This document shows positions 12,116-23,480 of a stretch of DNA of 64,000 bases, piece after piece. Both the position numbers and the translations under genes were made by a program. The notes beneath the pieces are model-generated. The model was not told the DNA's origin. It was given only the letters and a program-made list of their open reading frames with translations, and ran no database searches. This DNA is from Combretum micranthum (taxonomy: Eukaryota > Streptophyta > Magnoliopsida > Myrtales > Combretaceae), in the NCBI GenBank assembly GCA_024138025.1, contig JAMXBD010001210.1:372001-436000 (forward strand). Direction: 5' to 3'. Positions within the stretch are counted from its first letter, which is position 1, and each line of letters opens with the position of its first letter.

Positions 12116-13429
12116 TTAGAGGTTTATTTATTTATTTATTTTTGAAGAAAATATGAATACAACATAGGGTTGTTGACCATCTCAAGTCTAGAATTGGTCA
12201 TCTTTCCCTTAAGTCAACCATATTAGGCTATAAGGACCTCTAATTAACTGCAATGTTCCATAGTTAAGTACCTAAGTTTGTGCTTTGAGTTTTGGCTTAA
12301 GAAAGCAATTTTTTAAGAATGTTTAGGGTTTTAAATAAATTTTACGTGTATGTTAATAGGTTTTAGATATATTTGTTGAAGTTTAATAGCTAAATCTTCA
12401 TAAGAGTATGTCATGTTGATATTCAATTGTGCTTGTAGGTCAACAAGAAAGAAGTCTAGGGAAGTTTAATGTGAGTCCATAGAAGGATAATAGGTTTATG
12501 GACCACTCACATGTTGTCCAAACTGATGTGTTTTGCTTGTGCTTGATAGATACCAATAATTATTGCAATTAGGTTGGTTACAGATAAGTGGCCTATTGCC
12601 CTACTAAAAAACATCATTGGTATAAAATAGCTCATAGTTTAGTATTGAGGTTAGCCATTCCAAAGAAGTAGGTCTTAGTATGGCAAAACCATGAAATGCT
12701 ATAGTTCATGATGTTCAAAGAGAAGCTGTCTATGAGCATAGTATTGATATAAGATACTATTGTAGGTGGGAGTTGTAAGCTAGACTACCAATAATCGAGG
12801 TTGGAAAGTGATTCAAATACAAAATGGCTAGTTTTTGGGTTATAGAACCTTGAGATCTTGGATCCATGACTCTCTTTATTGCTCAAGACAATAGGTTTGC
12901 TTGTATTTGTTATCCTCCACATAAATAAGATAATAAATCGGATTGTTCTTATTGCTTGTATGTACTATTGTATTAGTTAATCTGTTTAGACATGAGCATG
13001 GACATGTGATGTAGCTTATGTTTGTATGTGGCGACGTATCCTTGCTAGGTTAAGTAGCTCGCCCATTTTTCACATGTATTGTTCAAGTCAACAAACTTTT
13101 GATAATGAAGATTGTTATGATGGTCATTGAGAAAATTTATGGGGGTGATGTGATGATAGTTCATTAGATAGTTATAGCTTTTAGATGATTTCTAATAGTA
13201 ATTCTTAAATTATGAAGTTATGATTTTATTTAGAGCATAATAAATTGATTTTGTTTGTTGTTATTTTTTCCATAGTGATCTATAAATGTATGTTAAAATC
13301 TATCTAATGAATGGAGACTTAAAATAAATTTTCTAGGTTTATTTGTTTCATATAGTTGTTGACTATAGTAAGCTTCGTGATTCAATTATTTCTATACTAA
13401 CTGCTTTAATATATTCCGAAGACCACAAT
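12116..13429. other. Intergenic DNA, no gene seen
   Basis: This region is slightly less AT-rich than its surroundings and may be decayed transposon sequence, but no domain, terminal repeat or open frame supports a specific call. Confidence 0.5.
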
Positions 13430-13602
13430 GATTACAGGTTAGTTTGTTTCATCTATTTAAGGTTAATTTAACATTTTATATTTGTGTTTTTCAAATATAT
13501 ATTTGATAAGAAACAAATATAGATAAAAGGATTTTTTTTATTATAAACGGATCAGATGTACATAAGACACAAATAAAAATCAAACAATCCAAACAAACCC
13601 TA
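13430..13602. mobile_element. MITE-like element, family A (copy 3)
   Basis: The block begins near GGTTAGTTTGTTTCATC and ends with AAACAATCCAAACAAACCC, the same inverted end pair as at 830-1066. It shares the AACAAATATAGATAAA interior. It is non-coding. Confidence 0.5.
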
Positions 13603-16600
13603 TAACAATTAGAAACAAAATAAATAAATTGGATATCAAAGATTATAAAGATTGTGTGTAATATAGCATCAAACGTAAATTTGTAATAAATAGTTGTTAA
13701 AAACTATAACCTTTGTTGTTCAATCTAATGAAATTATTGCACGAAATGGCATATTATTTAAATTCATAAAACTTTGTAAAGTAAAGGATATTTATACATT
13801 CACCATCTATAAAAGACATCAAAAAAATAAAAAAAAAAAAAGTGGCTTAAGTGCTGTTGCAGTCAATGGCCAAATTTTTCAAAGGAGTAAAAGGAGATTG
13901 TAGCCAAACCTGAAAACTGCATGGGAGTTTTTTAGATAATAAGGACCAATAATTCCCAAAAACATGACAATCTAAAAGAGGTTCTTAGGTCTTAGCCTAG
14001 TACACCAAAACCAAATCACTCTTAATTGCATGATTGTGTCATCTTATTAGTCTATGATCTTTGTTGCACCTTTTGGTATAGAGTATATAGCAGAAAATCA
14101 TGGTCAACACCTAATTAAAGAAAAACAAGTTGGCCTACCTCTTTATTTTTCTCTCCTTTTAAATTAAATGACATGGTACAACCAAAAGCACTCTGGATTT
14201 AGGTACACTAATTGAGAGTTATTAGATCATATTACATTTAGCTTTCAAATTTCAATGTGCTTGTGCATGCCTCTGGATTCTTCAAGTTTAAATTATTTCA
14301 TTATCTATTGATCTTAGATTCTAGGTACAGCCGAATAAGTACGAGATTTTGGTGACTAAAACCCACCTTAAAGCTGTTCTTTTAGGTGAGATTAGGCTGT
14401 CACAAGATTGATATTATAGCACAATTATTTGGGAGTTGATTTTCATCTAACTTGGTTACATCATTTGCAAAATGCATTCACTTATAGTCACTCTACCCTT
14501 ATGTTTACATTTAAGTGAGATTAAAGCTTTAAATCTTCTAAAACGTGCTTCTATTTTCCTTATATGGTTATTTTGTTGTTGATAAAAAAAAAAAAGAAAC
14601 AACAAAAAGATAAAGATAAAACAAAAAGATAAAATAATAATTTTTATAAAAATATATAAAAAAGTGGAACTTGTTTTCCTGATTTGCTGTAATTTGTATT
14701 TTTAAAGGAAAATTGACATTAGCATGTTTTTACAGATTTGTGAGTCCAAATGTTCCACTTCAAAGATAAGAGTGCTTACAGGGCATGTAGTGAAAAAAAC
14801 CATAAAATGAGCTGTGTGGTTGATATTCGAATAAATATTTGCTATGTGTTAAACAAATAAGAATAATTAAAAAAAATCTTAAAATAAATTAAGCAATAAT
14901 TATTATTTCATAATATGTAGCAATTATTTATTTACAAGTATAGGAATAAGACAATATTTGAAGAGTAAATTTTCATCCATATATATCTCCAAAGGGGCCA
15001 CTTAATTAGTTAATTTTTGTGCTATTGGAAATAAAAAGACAGAAACCTTTATTACTGTCCCATTATGGTTTTGAATGATGTGTTGACATGATACCCAAAA
15101 TTTCAAAAAAAATTGTCTGTGTTTTTGGAAAGCTAGATAAGAAAACAGCCAAGGAATTTTTAATATGGGACCATAAATATAAAAAATTAAAATACTTTTT
15201 TATATACAACATCAAAGATATGATACCTCCTATTTGGATATATAAAGTTTTTTCTATAAAGTAATTTGTATTTTTTCTATTTGAAATCAAATATTTAAAA
15301 GTTTGACAATAAAAGTACACTTATACCGCTAAACTGATGCTTAGTCCATACTTTTATAATAGTTTTTTTTTTTATTCCCTTTCTCCAAAACACATTATTT
15401 TCTTAAACAAATGCAAAGCATGAACCCAACGAATCTCTCCAATACAAATTTCCCCATAAAATTAGTTGGAAAATTTTTATTTTTATTTTTACTTTTTGCT
15501 TTTTCCTCACACTTTTCCTGCACAAAAAGAGATTTTTTTATAAAGTGGTAGAACACTTAAAAAGAAGAGTTTCCATTAACTTTTCACACCTCTTACCCGT
15601 GATTACCAGACAAACCAAAAATAACACCATCTTTTCGACCAGATCAAGTAGAGAGATTATTTAATTACAGGTTACTTTTGGGTACCGAACCGTTAAAAGT
15701 TAGCAGACTTTACAGGTTGACAAATCAACTCAAATCACTGTTGCAATAAAAGATAATTAAAGGACTAAACACCACCATAAAGTAAAGTCTTCCATTCTAA
15801 CCCCAAAGGCTCTTCTATACGGAAATGTAATAAGGATTGGTCTCATAAAGGAAATTACAAGCCCTATCACCAATCCGATACCAAGGTATTTCTTCTTCCC
15901 ATAAAAATATCTAATTTATGCATTAAATATCAATTAACATTTACTACGTATCATTAAATAATAATTCTCAACTACGTTATTTTAAAGATTTTATCACTTC
16001 ATAACATGTGACAAATTCTAATTAAATAAAAATAAGAATGTGACAGCAATTTAAGGATAATTAACTTTCATTCAATCTTATCTATTTCCATATATGCCAA
16101 ATTACTATATGTTAAGGAAATAGATCATATAGCAATCTGATCGTATACTATATAGCAATAGAATGGTAGGAGGAATAATATATTACAATAGAATTAGAGT
16201 TTTTCAAATTGAACCTCGATGTAGATTATCGGAATAATCTATTATTAATAAAGTCGCATTTATGTTTTTATTTTATATTGAATTCGTGTCGGTATCAGAA
16301 AAACATAAAATTGATTATACATTATGCATAACTAAAATATAAAATAATTGTATTATTTTTAGTTTTATTATACCGTGTCTCGTGATATCACATCACGTTA
16401 ATAATTACCAGCCTTAGCTAGACTCGTTCCACTGCCTCTCAAGAAACATCCCTTCAACTTTTAGTGTGGTACCTGAGCGACACATTTACATCCCTCACTG
16501 TTGTTTTCTTATCTCCTCATGCGCAGGATATAGCTGACCCAGCCCCGACCCAACTCTAGTTAAAAGAGAGGAGGGACTGTACTTGCTTTCAGACGCGAAA

Positions 16601-17089
16601 ATGGCAGGACAAGGGCACAACTTGGAATCACGACGACATAGGCCATAGGCCATAGGGGCAAAAGTAGACCTTATTTTCTCAATGCGTAGATTGAAGATGC
16701 TTTTCCCATCTCAAATTGTAGCATAAAGTCTCTAGGAATAAATGCTTGATGCAAAACGTGAATTCTATTTTTCAACTTAAAAGCTGAAGATGTAGGACTC
16801 ATTGGTCAAATCTTATTACTCCAATGCAAGACCTACGTTATGAAATTAATAATAAAAGGTGTCATTCTATTAAATTTTTAATAAGATCCGTTTATCGGTG
16901 TATTTATAAAATACTTAATATATCACTTATTGTATTTATTTTATTAATTAGACGACTGATTAAATAATTCATGAACCACCTAAATTTTTAATGTGTGGTT
17001 TCATTTACCTAATTTAAAAAATTAAGTGATTTTATGAGTAGTCTAAACATCATATACAGATTATTAAAGGTTATGAGAAAGTAGAAACT
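13603..17089. other. Intergenic DNA, no gene seen
   Basis: AT-rich DNA with no recognisable gene. The frames at 13694-13903 and 15063-15320 have no domains. Near 16620-16655 the phrase CATAGGCCATAGG is a small tandem duplication. A partial palindrome, CGTGATATCACATCACG, lies near 16380-16396. Confidence 0.55.
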
Positions 17090-17258
17090 CATATCCTCGC
17101 CAGATCATTTAGGAATTTCTTTCTTTTTTTATATTTTAGTTGTGCCAAAAAAAAAAGGAAATTTCTCACCACAAACCGATTGTACTCACCAGTCAAAGAA
17201 ACAAGGACTGAACCTAGTTGTTTGTCGATGTCGGGTATGTCTCTTTGCTCCCATTTCG

Positions 17259-17264
17259 TATAAA
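17259..17264 (+). promoter_or_regulatory. Candidate TATA box and CT-rich leader of the U-box gene
   Basis: TATAAA (in CGTATAAAGATAAA) lies about 250 bases upstream of the U-box start codon. It is followed by an 11-base C run (17328-17338) and a (TC)n tract (17345-17363), the kind of pyrimidine-rich leader often seen in plant 5' UTRs. No upstream ATG was examined functionally. The call rests on position and composition only. Confidence 0.45.
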
Positions 17265-17512
17265 GATAAAAAGACACATCCTCACTCCCCCAAAAAACAA
17301 AAACCAAATCAGAATTTTTTCAGAGCGCCCCCCCCCCCAGTCTATCTCTCTCTCTCTCTCTCTGTTCCTCTGTTCTGCTGTGTCCCACGTTATAATTCCC
17401 ACGTTGCATTTCACTACAACACAGACCAATTTAATTCTAGATAATGCTCGGTTTGATACCAAAACAGAGCCGAACCGAATAAAACTCGAAGCCAAACAGC
17501 CCTTTATTCGAA

Positions 17513-18757
17513 ATGCCTGCAGTGAGGTTGGATCCAGTGGATTTGGGCGTACAGATACCCCATCATTTCAGGTGCCCGATTTCGCTCGAACTAATGACCG
17601 ACCCCGTCACGGTCGGTACCGGCCAAACATATGACCGCTCCAGCATCGAGTCGTGGATAGCCACTGGGAGCACGACTTGTCCCGTGACTCGTGTCCCTCT
17701 CGACGACTTCACTCTAATCCCCAACCACACCCTCCGCAGGCTCATCCAGGATTGGTGCGTCGCGAACCGGTCTTTTGGTGTCGAACGAATACCGACACCG
17801 AAACAACCGGCCGATCCGGTTCTGGTCCGATCGTTATTGAATCAAGCCGTCTCGGCATCGAGTCCGGTTAATTCTCAGCTCAATGCTTTACGGAGGATTC
17901 GGAAACTCGCCACAGACTCGGAGAAGAACCGGTCCGTTATTTCTTCTCTCAGCGTCAAAGTGCGGGAGATATTTCTTGGTTTCCTCTTCTCGTCGGAGTC
18001 GGAGGAGTTGGCTCACGAGTCACTTGCCGTTCTCGCAATGTTACAACTCAGCGAGTCCGAGTCCGAGTCGGTCGCGTCGGACTTAAACCGAGTCGATTAT
18101 TTGGCGAAGCTTTTGTTTCACTCGTCGATGGAGGTGCGAGTCAACTCCGCGGCGCTCATAGAAATCGTTCTTATCGGAATCGGATGTCCGGAGCTGCGAC
18201 GTCAAGTTTGTAGTTTCGACGAGATTTTTGACGGAATAGTGAGTATAATTGGAGCCGCATGCAATCCGCGCGCTTTGAGAACCGGAATCAGAGCGCTTTT
18301 CGCGTTATGCCTGGTGAAGCACACGCGCCACAAGGCCGTCGAAGCCGGAGCAGCGGAAGCATTAATAGACCGGTTCGCGGACCTGGAGAAGTGCGAGGCG
18401 GAGCGCGCGCTGGCAACGGTTGAGCTTCTGTGCCGGATACCGTCGGGGAGGGCGGCTTTCGCCCGTCACGCGCTTACCGTTGCGGTTCTGGTGAAGGCGG
18501 CGCTGAAGGTGTCAGAGAGGGCAACGGAGTACGCGGTAGGATCGCTGGTTGCGCTTTGCACGGAGGAGGAAGAGTGCCGGAGGGAGGCAGTTAGGCTAGG
18601 GGTGGTGACGCAGATGCTTTTGGTGGTGCAGTGCGAGTGTACGGAACGCGCCAAGAGGAAAGCGCACGTTCTGTTGAAACTGCTGACTGACTCAGATTGT
18701 TCGTTCGGGAATTGTACGGATAATTTTGCATGCAGTGAAGTGGTAGTCCTATTTTGA
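17513..18757 (+). CDS. PUB25: U-box E3 ubiquitin-protein ligase, PUB25/PUB26 type
   Basis: Intronless 414-residue protein. The U-box occupies about residues 15-90: it starts at HHFRCPISLELMTDPV, continues through TGQTYDRSSIESW and ends at IPNHTLRRLIQDWCVAN. The U-box binds the E2 enzyme through a zinc-free RING-like fold. Next comes the family linker ERIPTPKQPADP, then leucine- and alanine-rich helical repeats over about residues 105-400 that fit ARM repeats for substrate binding. The C-terminus CSEVVVLF resembles the end of Arabidopsis PUB25/PUB26. In Arabidopsis these proteins ubiquitinate MYB15 in cold signalling and BIK1 in immunity; the same role here is inference. The start was chosen because MPAVRLDPVDLGVQIP matches the family N-terminus. 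The gene is much GC-richer than its flanks. No lesion was seen. Assignment between PUB25, PUB26 and close paralogues is not possible by eye. Confidence 0.93.
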   Translation: MPAVRLDPVDLGVQIPHHFRCPISLELMTDPVTVGTGQTYDRSSIESWIATGSTTCPVTRVPLDDFTLIPNHTLRRLIQDWCVANRSFGVERIPTPKQPADPVLVRSLLNQAVSASSPVNSQLNALRRIRKLATDSEKNRSVISSLSVKVREIFLGFLFSSESEELAHESLAVLAMLQLSESESESVASDLNRVDYLAKLLFHSSMEVRVNSAALIEIVLIGIGCPELRRQVCSFDEIFDGIVSIIGAACNPRALRTGIRALFALCLVKHTRHKAVEAGAAEALIDRFADLEKCEAERALATVELLCRIPSGRAAFARHALTVAVLVKAALKVSERATEYAVGSLVALCTEEEECRREAVRLGVVTQMLLVVQCECTERAKRKAHVLLKLLTDSDCSFGNCTDNFACSEVVVLF

Positions 18758-19560
18758 GTTCCTTTTCCCCCCCCCTCTATTTTCTATTTTTTATTGTATT
18801 TCCATTAACAAAATAGGATTATACCCTTATGTATATTGTTTTTTTAAACTTATGTCCATGTAATTGATTAATCGTACATTAACAATTAAATTGGATTGCC
18901 TTCACTGTAATATTTGTTTAATAGTAATTATGTCAAATTCTTACTACAAAAACGTCAATAAGCACAGATATAGGGTTATTAATAACTACTTGTACATAAA
19001 GATGATAATTTATATGATTATTAAAATCAGTTAATACAGGAAGATAATAGATTAGAATAATATGAAGGAACGAAAAAGTTCTGGTGTTTATAAGCCAAAA
19101 ATATTTTTATTTGGAGAATTTATTGTCAGTTTAGATGTAAAAAGGATGTTGTGTCTGTTCTGTTGTGGATTAAATTTTAAGACACTCATTTCTTGATTTG
19201 GTAGTTAGTTATTACGGAGATTTTTTTTCTTTTTAATATGAATGGAGTTTTTTCTTCCTCCTCTTCTAATAATAATAATAGTTAGTGTTTTATGAATATA
19301 AATCATGTTTAAAGTCTTTTAGAATACCGATACCCTCACTTCAGTCTTCAGCCGTGCATATATTAAATAAAGCAGCAGAAAGTCGCAAAATGGACGTAAA
19401 TTTTTGAAGTTTAATACATGTGTAGGGTTTCTTTGGAAAAATATTATCAATATATAACTCTCATGAAATTAATTATCAATATACCATAGTAAAATTGCGT
19501 TTAAAATACAGAATATAATAATTTACACATAAATTGCGAGAATAAAACATAATATAAAGT
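18758..19560. other. 3' flank of the U-box gene, no further gene seen
   Basis: The sequence becomes AT-rich at once after the stop codon. A polyadenylation region probably lies within the first 150 bases (T-rich, TTTTTATTGTATTTCC near 18788), but no site can be fixed. A short (AAT)n run lies near 19268-19279. Confidence 0.5.
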
Positions 19561-19573
19561 TTATATACCATTG

Positions 19574-19641
19574 CTATATCGCGATTAGTAATCACGATAT
19601 AGGACTTAATCATATATTGTAACTGCTAATCGCGATATGAA
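19574..19641. repeat. Palindrome cluster built on ATATCGCGATTA
   Basis: CTATATCGCGATTA at 19574-19587 is followed, after one base, by its inverse with one mismatch (19589-19602). A third inverse copy, CTAATCGCGATAT, lies at 19625-19637. The motif stands out because CG is rare in the surrounding DNA. It is reminiscent of the hairpin chain at 49138-49414. Confidence 0.6.
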
Positions 19642-19715
19642 TGTTTTTTTTTTCGCGTGTAAATGTGCTTTATCTATACAAATCGAGATTAGAATTTAAA
19701 AGTCCTCTTTTCAAA

Positions 19716-19721
<6 letters not shown>

Positions 19722-19748
<27 letters not shown>
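19722..19748. repeat. (AT)n microsatellite
   Basis: Uninterrupted AT dinucleotide run of about 27 bases. Confidence 0.95.
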
Positions 19749-19749
19749 C

Positions 19750-21742
19750 ATTTATGGCAACCGTGACGGTCATGCAAAATTGGTTTGGTTTAATGAAAGA
19801 ATTGTCGTGGGAAAAATTTTCAGATGAGATTTCTATGCTGTGTTTGTTTCCGTTGAGTTATGATGGTATAAACTTAGAGCTTTGGTTATTCGTCAATTAA
19901 TTGGAAGAAAATAAGGAAACATAAGTTAAGACAAAGAATCAATTGTTTGTACCTAGTTACTTACGATGATGGTCTGGGAAAGTAGATTCCTATTATTCAA
20001 ATGAAAGTTCCAGTTGAGGTAACGGTTGGTGAGAACGAGTAGAATCATGCATAAGAGAACAGTTGCTTCAAGCTCAAATATCATTTTTCAGCACAAGGAT
20101 CATGCACTCTCGTGCAATTACTGGATTATTTTGAATCCTTTAAATTGCGATGCATAAATAAAATAAATTGTTTATTATCGATAAGATAGGTGGTCCGTGA
20201 ACTATTCATTTATAGATGATTTTCTTATTAATTTTTTTTTGTTGTTAAATAAGCTATAATACCTACATATAAGATAATAAGTCAAGTTGTAGATATTGTT
20301 ATTCGTATTCTACTCGGCAAAAAGAATTAGGTCCATGTATCCCTCCCGAATTTCGACATGTTTTACGTTCATGGATTTACAAGAAGCAATTGATGTGTTA
20401 GACCGTTGGCATGGGATTAAGAGATGTTGCAATATCTGTGATAGCGGTTTTTATCAATATGGTACCAACGATTAAATAATACAAAATAATAAAATCTTTA
20501 TTTAACTAGTTTCTTTTTCTATATATGACTGAGGCAAAATTGATAGTTAGGAGAAGTCTTCAACTTTTATGCACTTTGAACGGTTTATAAATTACACATG
20601 CGTGCATATTATTCCTGTTTTTCTAAGAACTCGTCATGAGAACCGGGTGAAAAATGTCCTCTGAATTTTATATCATTTTGGTCCGCTTTAAAGAGGTAGA
20701 ACGCCGAAGTAGAAGTCCATCGTACGATTGCATCGGGTAAATGTCCATCGTAATATTTTGCCGAGTGAAAAAAATTGTTCATCCTATTACCATACTATAA
20801 TGACACAAACAGACCTATAATTTGTTATTATAAATTACATACAAAGTAATTATTAAAATTGTTACATTAACTTTATATATTTTTATAATTAACTATTTAA
20901 AGTTATAAAATGTAATTTAATACCTATAAAGAATCGTTTCAATAATTGAACTCTTAACATAATTTATTACCACGAGTTGGTTTTATGGGCTTCTAATAGA
21001 GCTTAGAAGACCAACTTAATGTCAGAAGAAGATTCAGCTTGATAGGAATTATTGGACTTATTTATTTTGCTCTAGGCCTTATTCGGTTTTCTCATGCGTG
21101 AAAAGTTGACTAAAAAAATATCTTTTTAAGTTGATTTGGGTTTTATTTGGCTAAAATAAGATTTATGTGAACTAAAATAAGCCTTCAGCCTTTTTGTATT
21201 AAAAAATAGGCTATTTTAAAAGATTAATGCACTTTTTCTACATTATAAAGCCTTCATCTTCTTCCAAGCTCACAGCCAAAGCCCATGTCCATATAAGAAA
21301 AAGAAGGGATGAATGTTGATCATTGGATTCATAGAAGTGATCCAGTGGTCATAAGCAACAGTTCATCTCTATCGTTCATTCTGATTCTGGTGCTATTCAA
21401 TGCTAGCATCAACCTCGACTATCTATAAATAAGAAGTTTCTCCCCTCATTTGGAGATAATTCTGCGTATTACTAAGATTAAGAGTAACGTGAAAATTATA
21501 TTGAAATAACTTTAGAGACATATCAAAGTACCTACTTCGTGAAGAACAAGTTAAAACGATCGAATCTATCTTATTTGATCTTTTGTCATGCTCACACACT
21601 CAAAAAAACAGGTTTGTCTGTTCCTCCTCACATTCCTATCTTTATGACTTCTTACACATGTCATTAGTTCATAACTCCTCTCAAGTTGATCAGCATGTCT
21701 ATCGCACATGATCGACTGGTTGCAATGACCCCCTCCATATAG
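19750..21742. other. Intergenic DNA, no gene seen
   Basis: AT-rich sequence with no recognisable gene. The part at about 20800-20960 carries a diverged copy of the ACCTAAA...TAATTAACTA dispersed repeat. Confidence 0.55.
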
Positions 21743-21990
21743 TACCTAAAACATATGTTGTATTATTATAAACTACAAGGGTAGATCACATTCGGTACCT
21801 GAATTTCATAAATTTTTATAATTAACTATCTAAAGTTTTAAAGTGTTAATTTGGTAACTAAAATGTATATTGTATTATTATAAAGTACAAGGGTAGGTCG
21901 TATTAGGTACCTAAATTTTGATAAATTATTTAATTTTCTACTTACACTTTCAACTTGTTAATTTTATTATCGGTTAAACTTTTCGAAGTT
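21743..21990. repeat. Imperfect tandem duplication, ~115-bp unit
   Basis: The phrase TTGTATTATTATAAACTACA followed by GGGTAGATC at about 21758-21788 is repeated about 115 bases later as TTGTATTATTATAAAGTACA with GGGTAGGTC (about 21873-21903). Both are followed by GTACCT-AATTT and ATAAATT. The unit belongs to the same dispersed ACCTAAA/AATTAACTA repeat as 9150-9350. Confidence 0.65.
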
Positions 21991-23177
21991 ATTTATACTA
22001 CCTATATTTACTCTATATTAAGTTATTCATCCAATTAACTGTGTTGACCAATTATGAAGAGTCATCTCTCTCAAGTAATTATTTTAATGAAGATGTTTCA
22101 CTTAGAACGTATGATTTCTTAACAAATATAGATTGCTACTCATGTTAACTCCACTTTCAAGACATGATTTTCACTATTCACATGTATCTTAAATAGAATA
22201 TTATCCTTAAAAGAATCATTTGTAACACACAATATTCTATAAATGGTTAAAAAAAACTAATTGTGCATACTATTTTAGGTAGTAAAAAAATAATATCACA
22301 GTATTGAGTTTAAAAAGTTTAATCGGATAATACTAAAATGAGTAATCCCAAAATTTATGAACTTGATTGAATGATTGGTCAAAGTTCATGTATTAAATGT
22401 GACATTTTCTCTAAACTACTTATAATGCTTGTACTTGATAATTAAAAAAATGGTTATTGTTAATTTTGCTATTAAAGTATCTAAAGTTTTAAAATATTAA
22501 CTTAATACTTGAACTTACCTCTTTTTCCCATTAATAACTTAAACTTTGTCCATTTTTGTAATTAATTACCTCATTTAAAGAATGAATTTGTAAAGTAAAT
22601 TTGTAGGTTGAAAAGTTTAAATACCAAATGTGACATTTACCAAGAAAAAATGTGTCAAGTTAAACTTTATAGAGTACAGTGATTCATTTAACATGCATAT
22701 TTATATAAATAAAAAATATATATTAAAATATTATTACAATTATTGTACGGACAATGGTTTTTTTTTTTAAATTTTTAATCAATATGAGGTGATACTGTAA
22801 CTCAATTACATAAATATACATTATGTAATTATAGTTTTATACGCTGATTGATACATGGATCTAAACTGATAAGAAGGACAAGTCTAATTACTGACCATAC
22901 TCAATAATTGTTTCTTATCATGTATCCATTTGCTAATAGGATAAATGGTATCATCTGATATATAATTAAGCAGACCGATAATACATAATGAATTATAACC
23001 ATACTTTAATTTTACTATTTACACATAATTAAGGCCGAGATTTCAAGGACAAACGGGATGCATGGTCGACGGGAGAGACACACAAGTGATTTAGAGGTCG
23101 ATTGGCTGGCCAAGTGATGATCATTAGCTGGTGGCGATTGAATAGAGCGTTAAAATCAATTATGAGTTAAATCCATT
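21991..23177. other. Intergenic DNA, no gene seen
   Basis: AT-rich. Another diverged copy of the dispersed repeat lies at about 22480-22650. No gene or RNA was recognised. Confidence 0.55.
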
Positions 23178-23370
23178 TTGAGGGTCTCTTTGGTTGGTTG
23201 ATTTTCCAGCGGTTTGGTATCATTTGGTGTCTGTTTGAATCAAACTATTTATTAAGAAACAGATAAAATAAAAAATAAACATATTTACTCATAAATAGAT
23301 CAAACAGTCAAAATACATATAATATGTAAATGCATATACGAATAAAAATCAAATAATCCAAACATACCTT
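23178..23370. mobile_element. MITE-like element, family A (copy 4)
   Basis: The left end GGGTCTCTTTGGTTGG and right end AATAATCCAAACATACC form imperfect inverted repeats. The interior has ACTCATAAATAGATCAAACAG, similar to the 5131-5502 copy. It is non-coding. Confidence 0.5.
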
Positions 23371-23480
23371 TGTGAGATATACCAATTTAGATACCGACAG
23401 AGATGATCTTGTGCTAAATCGGTTCTTTCATGTAATTGTTCACTTCTAATTCTAACCTTTTAAATGACACATCATTTGTG

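Noticed and set aside
17142..17634. Several + and - frames over the leader and start of the U-box gene
   Set aside because: They are shadows of the U-box frame or of the CT/C-rich leader. Only the 17513-18757 frame has a domain.
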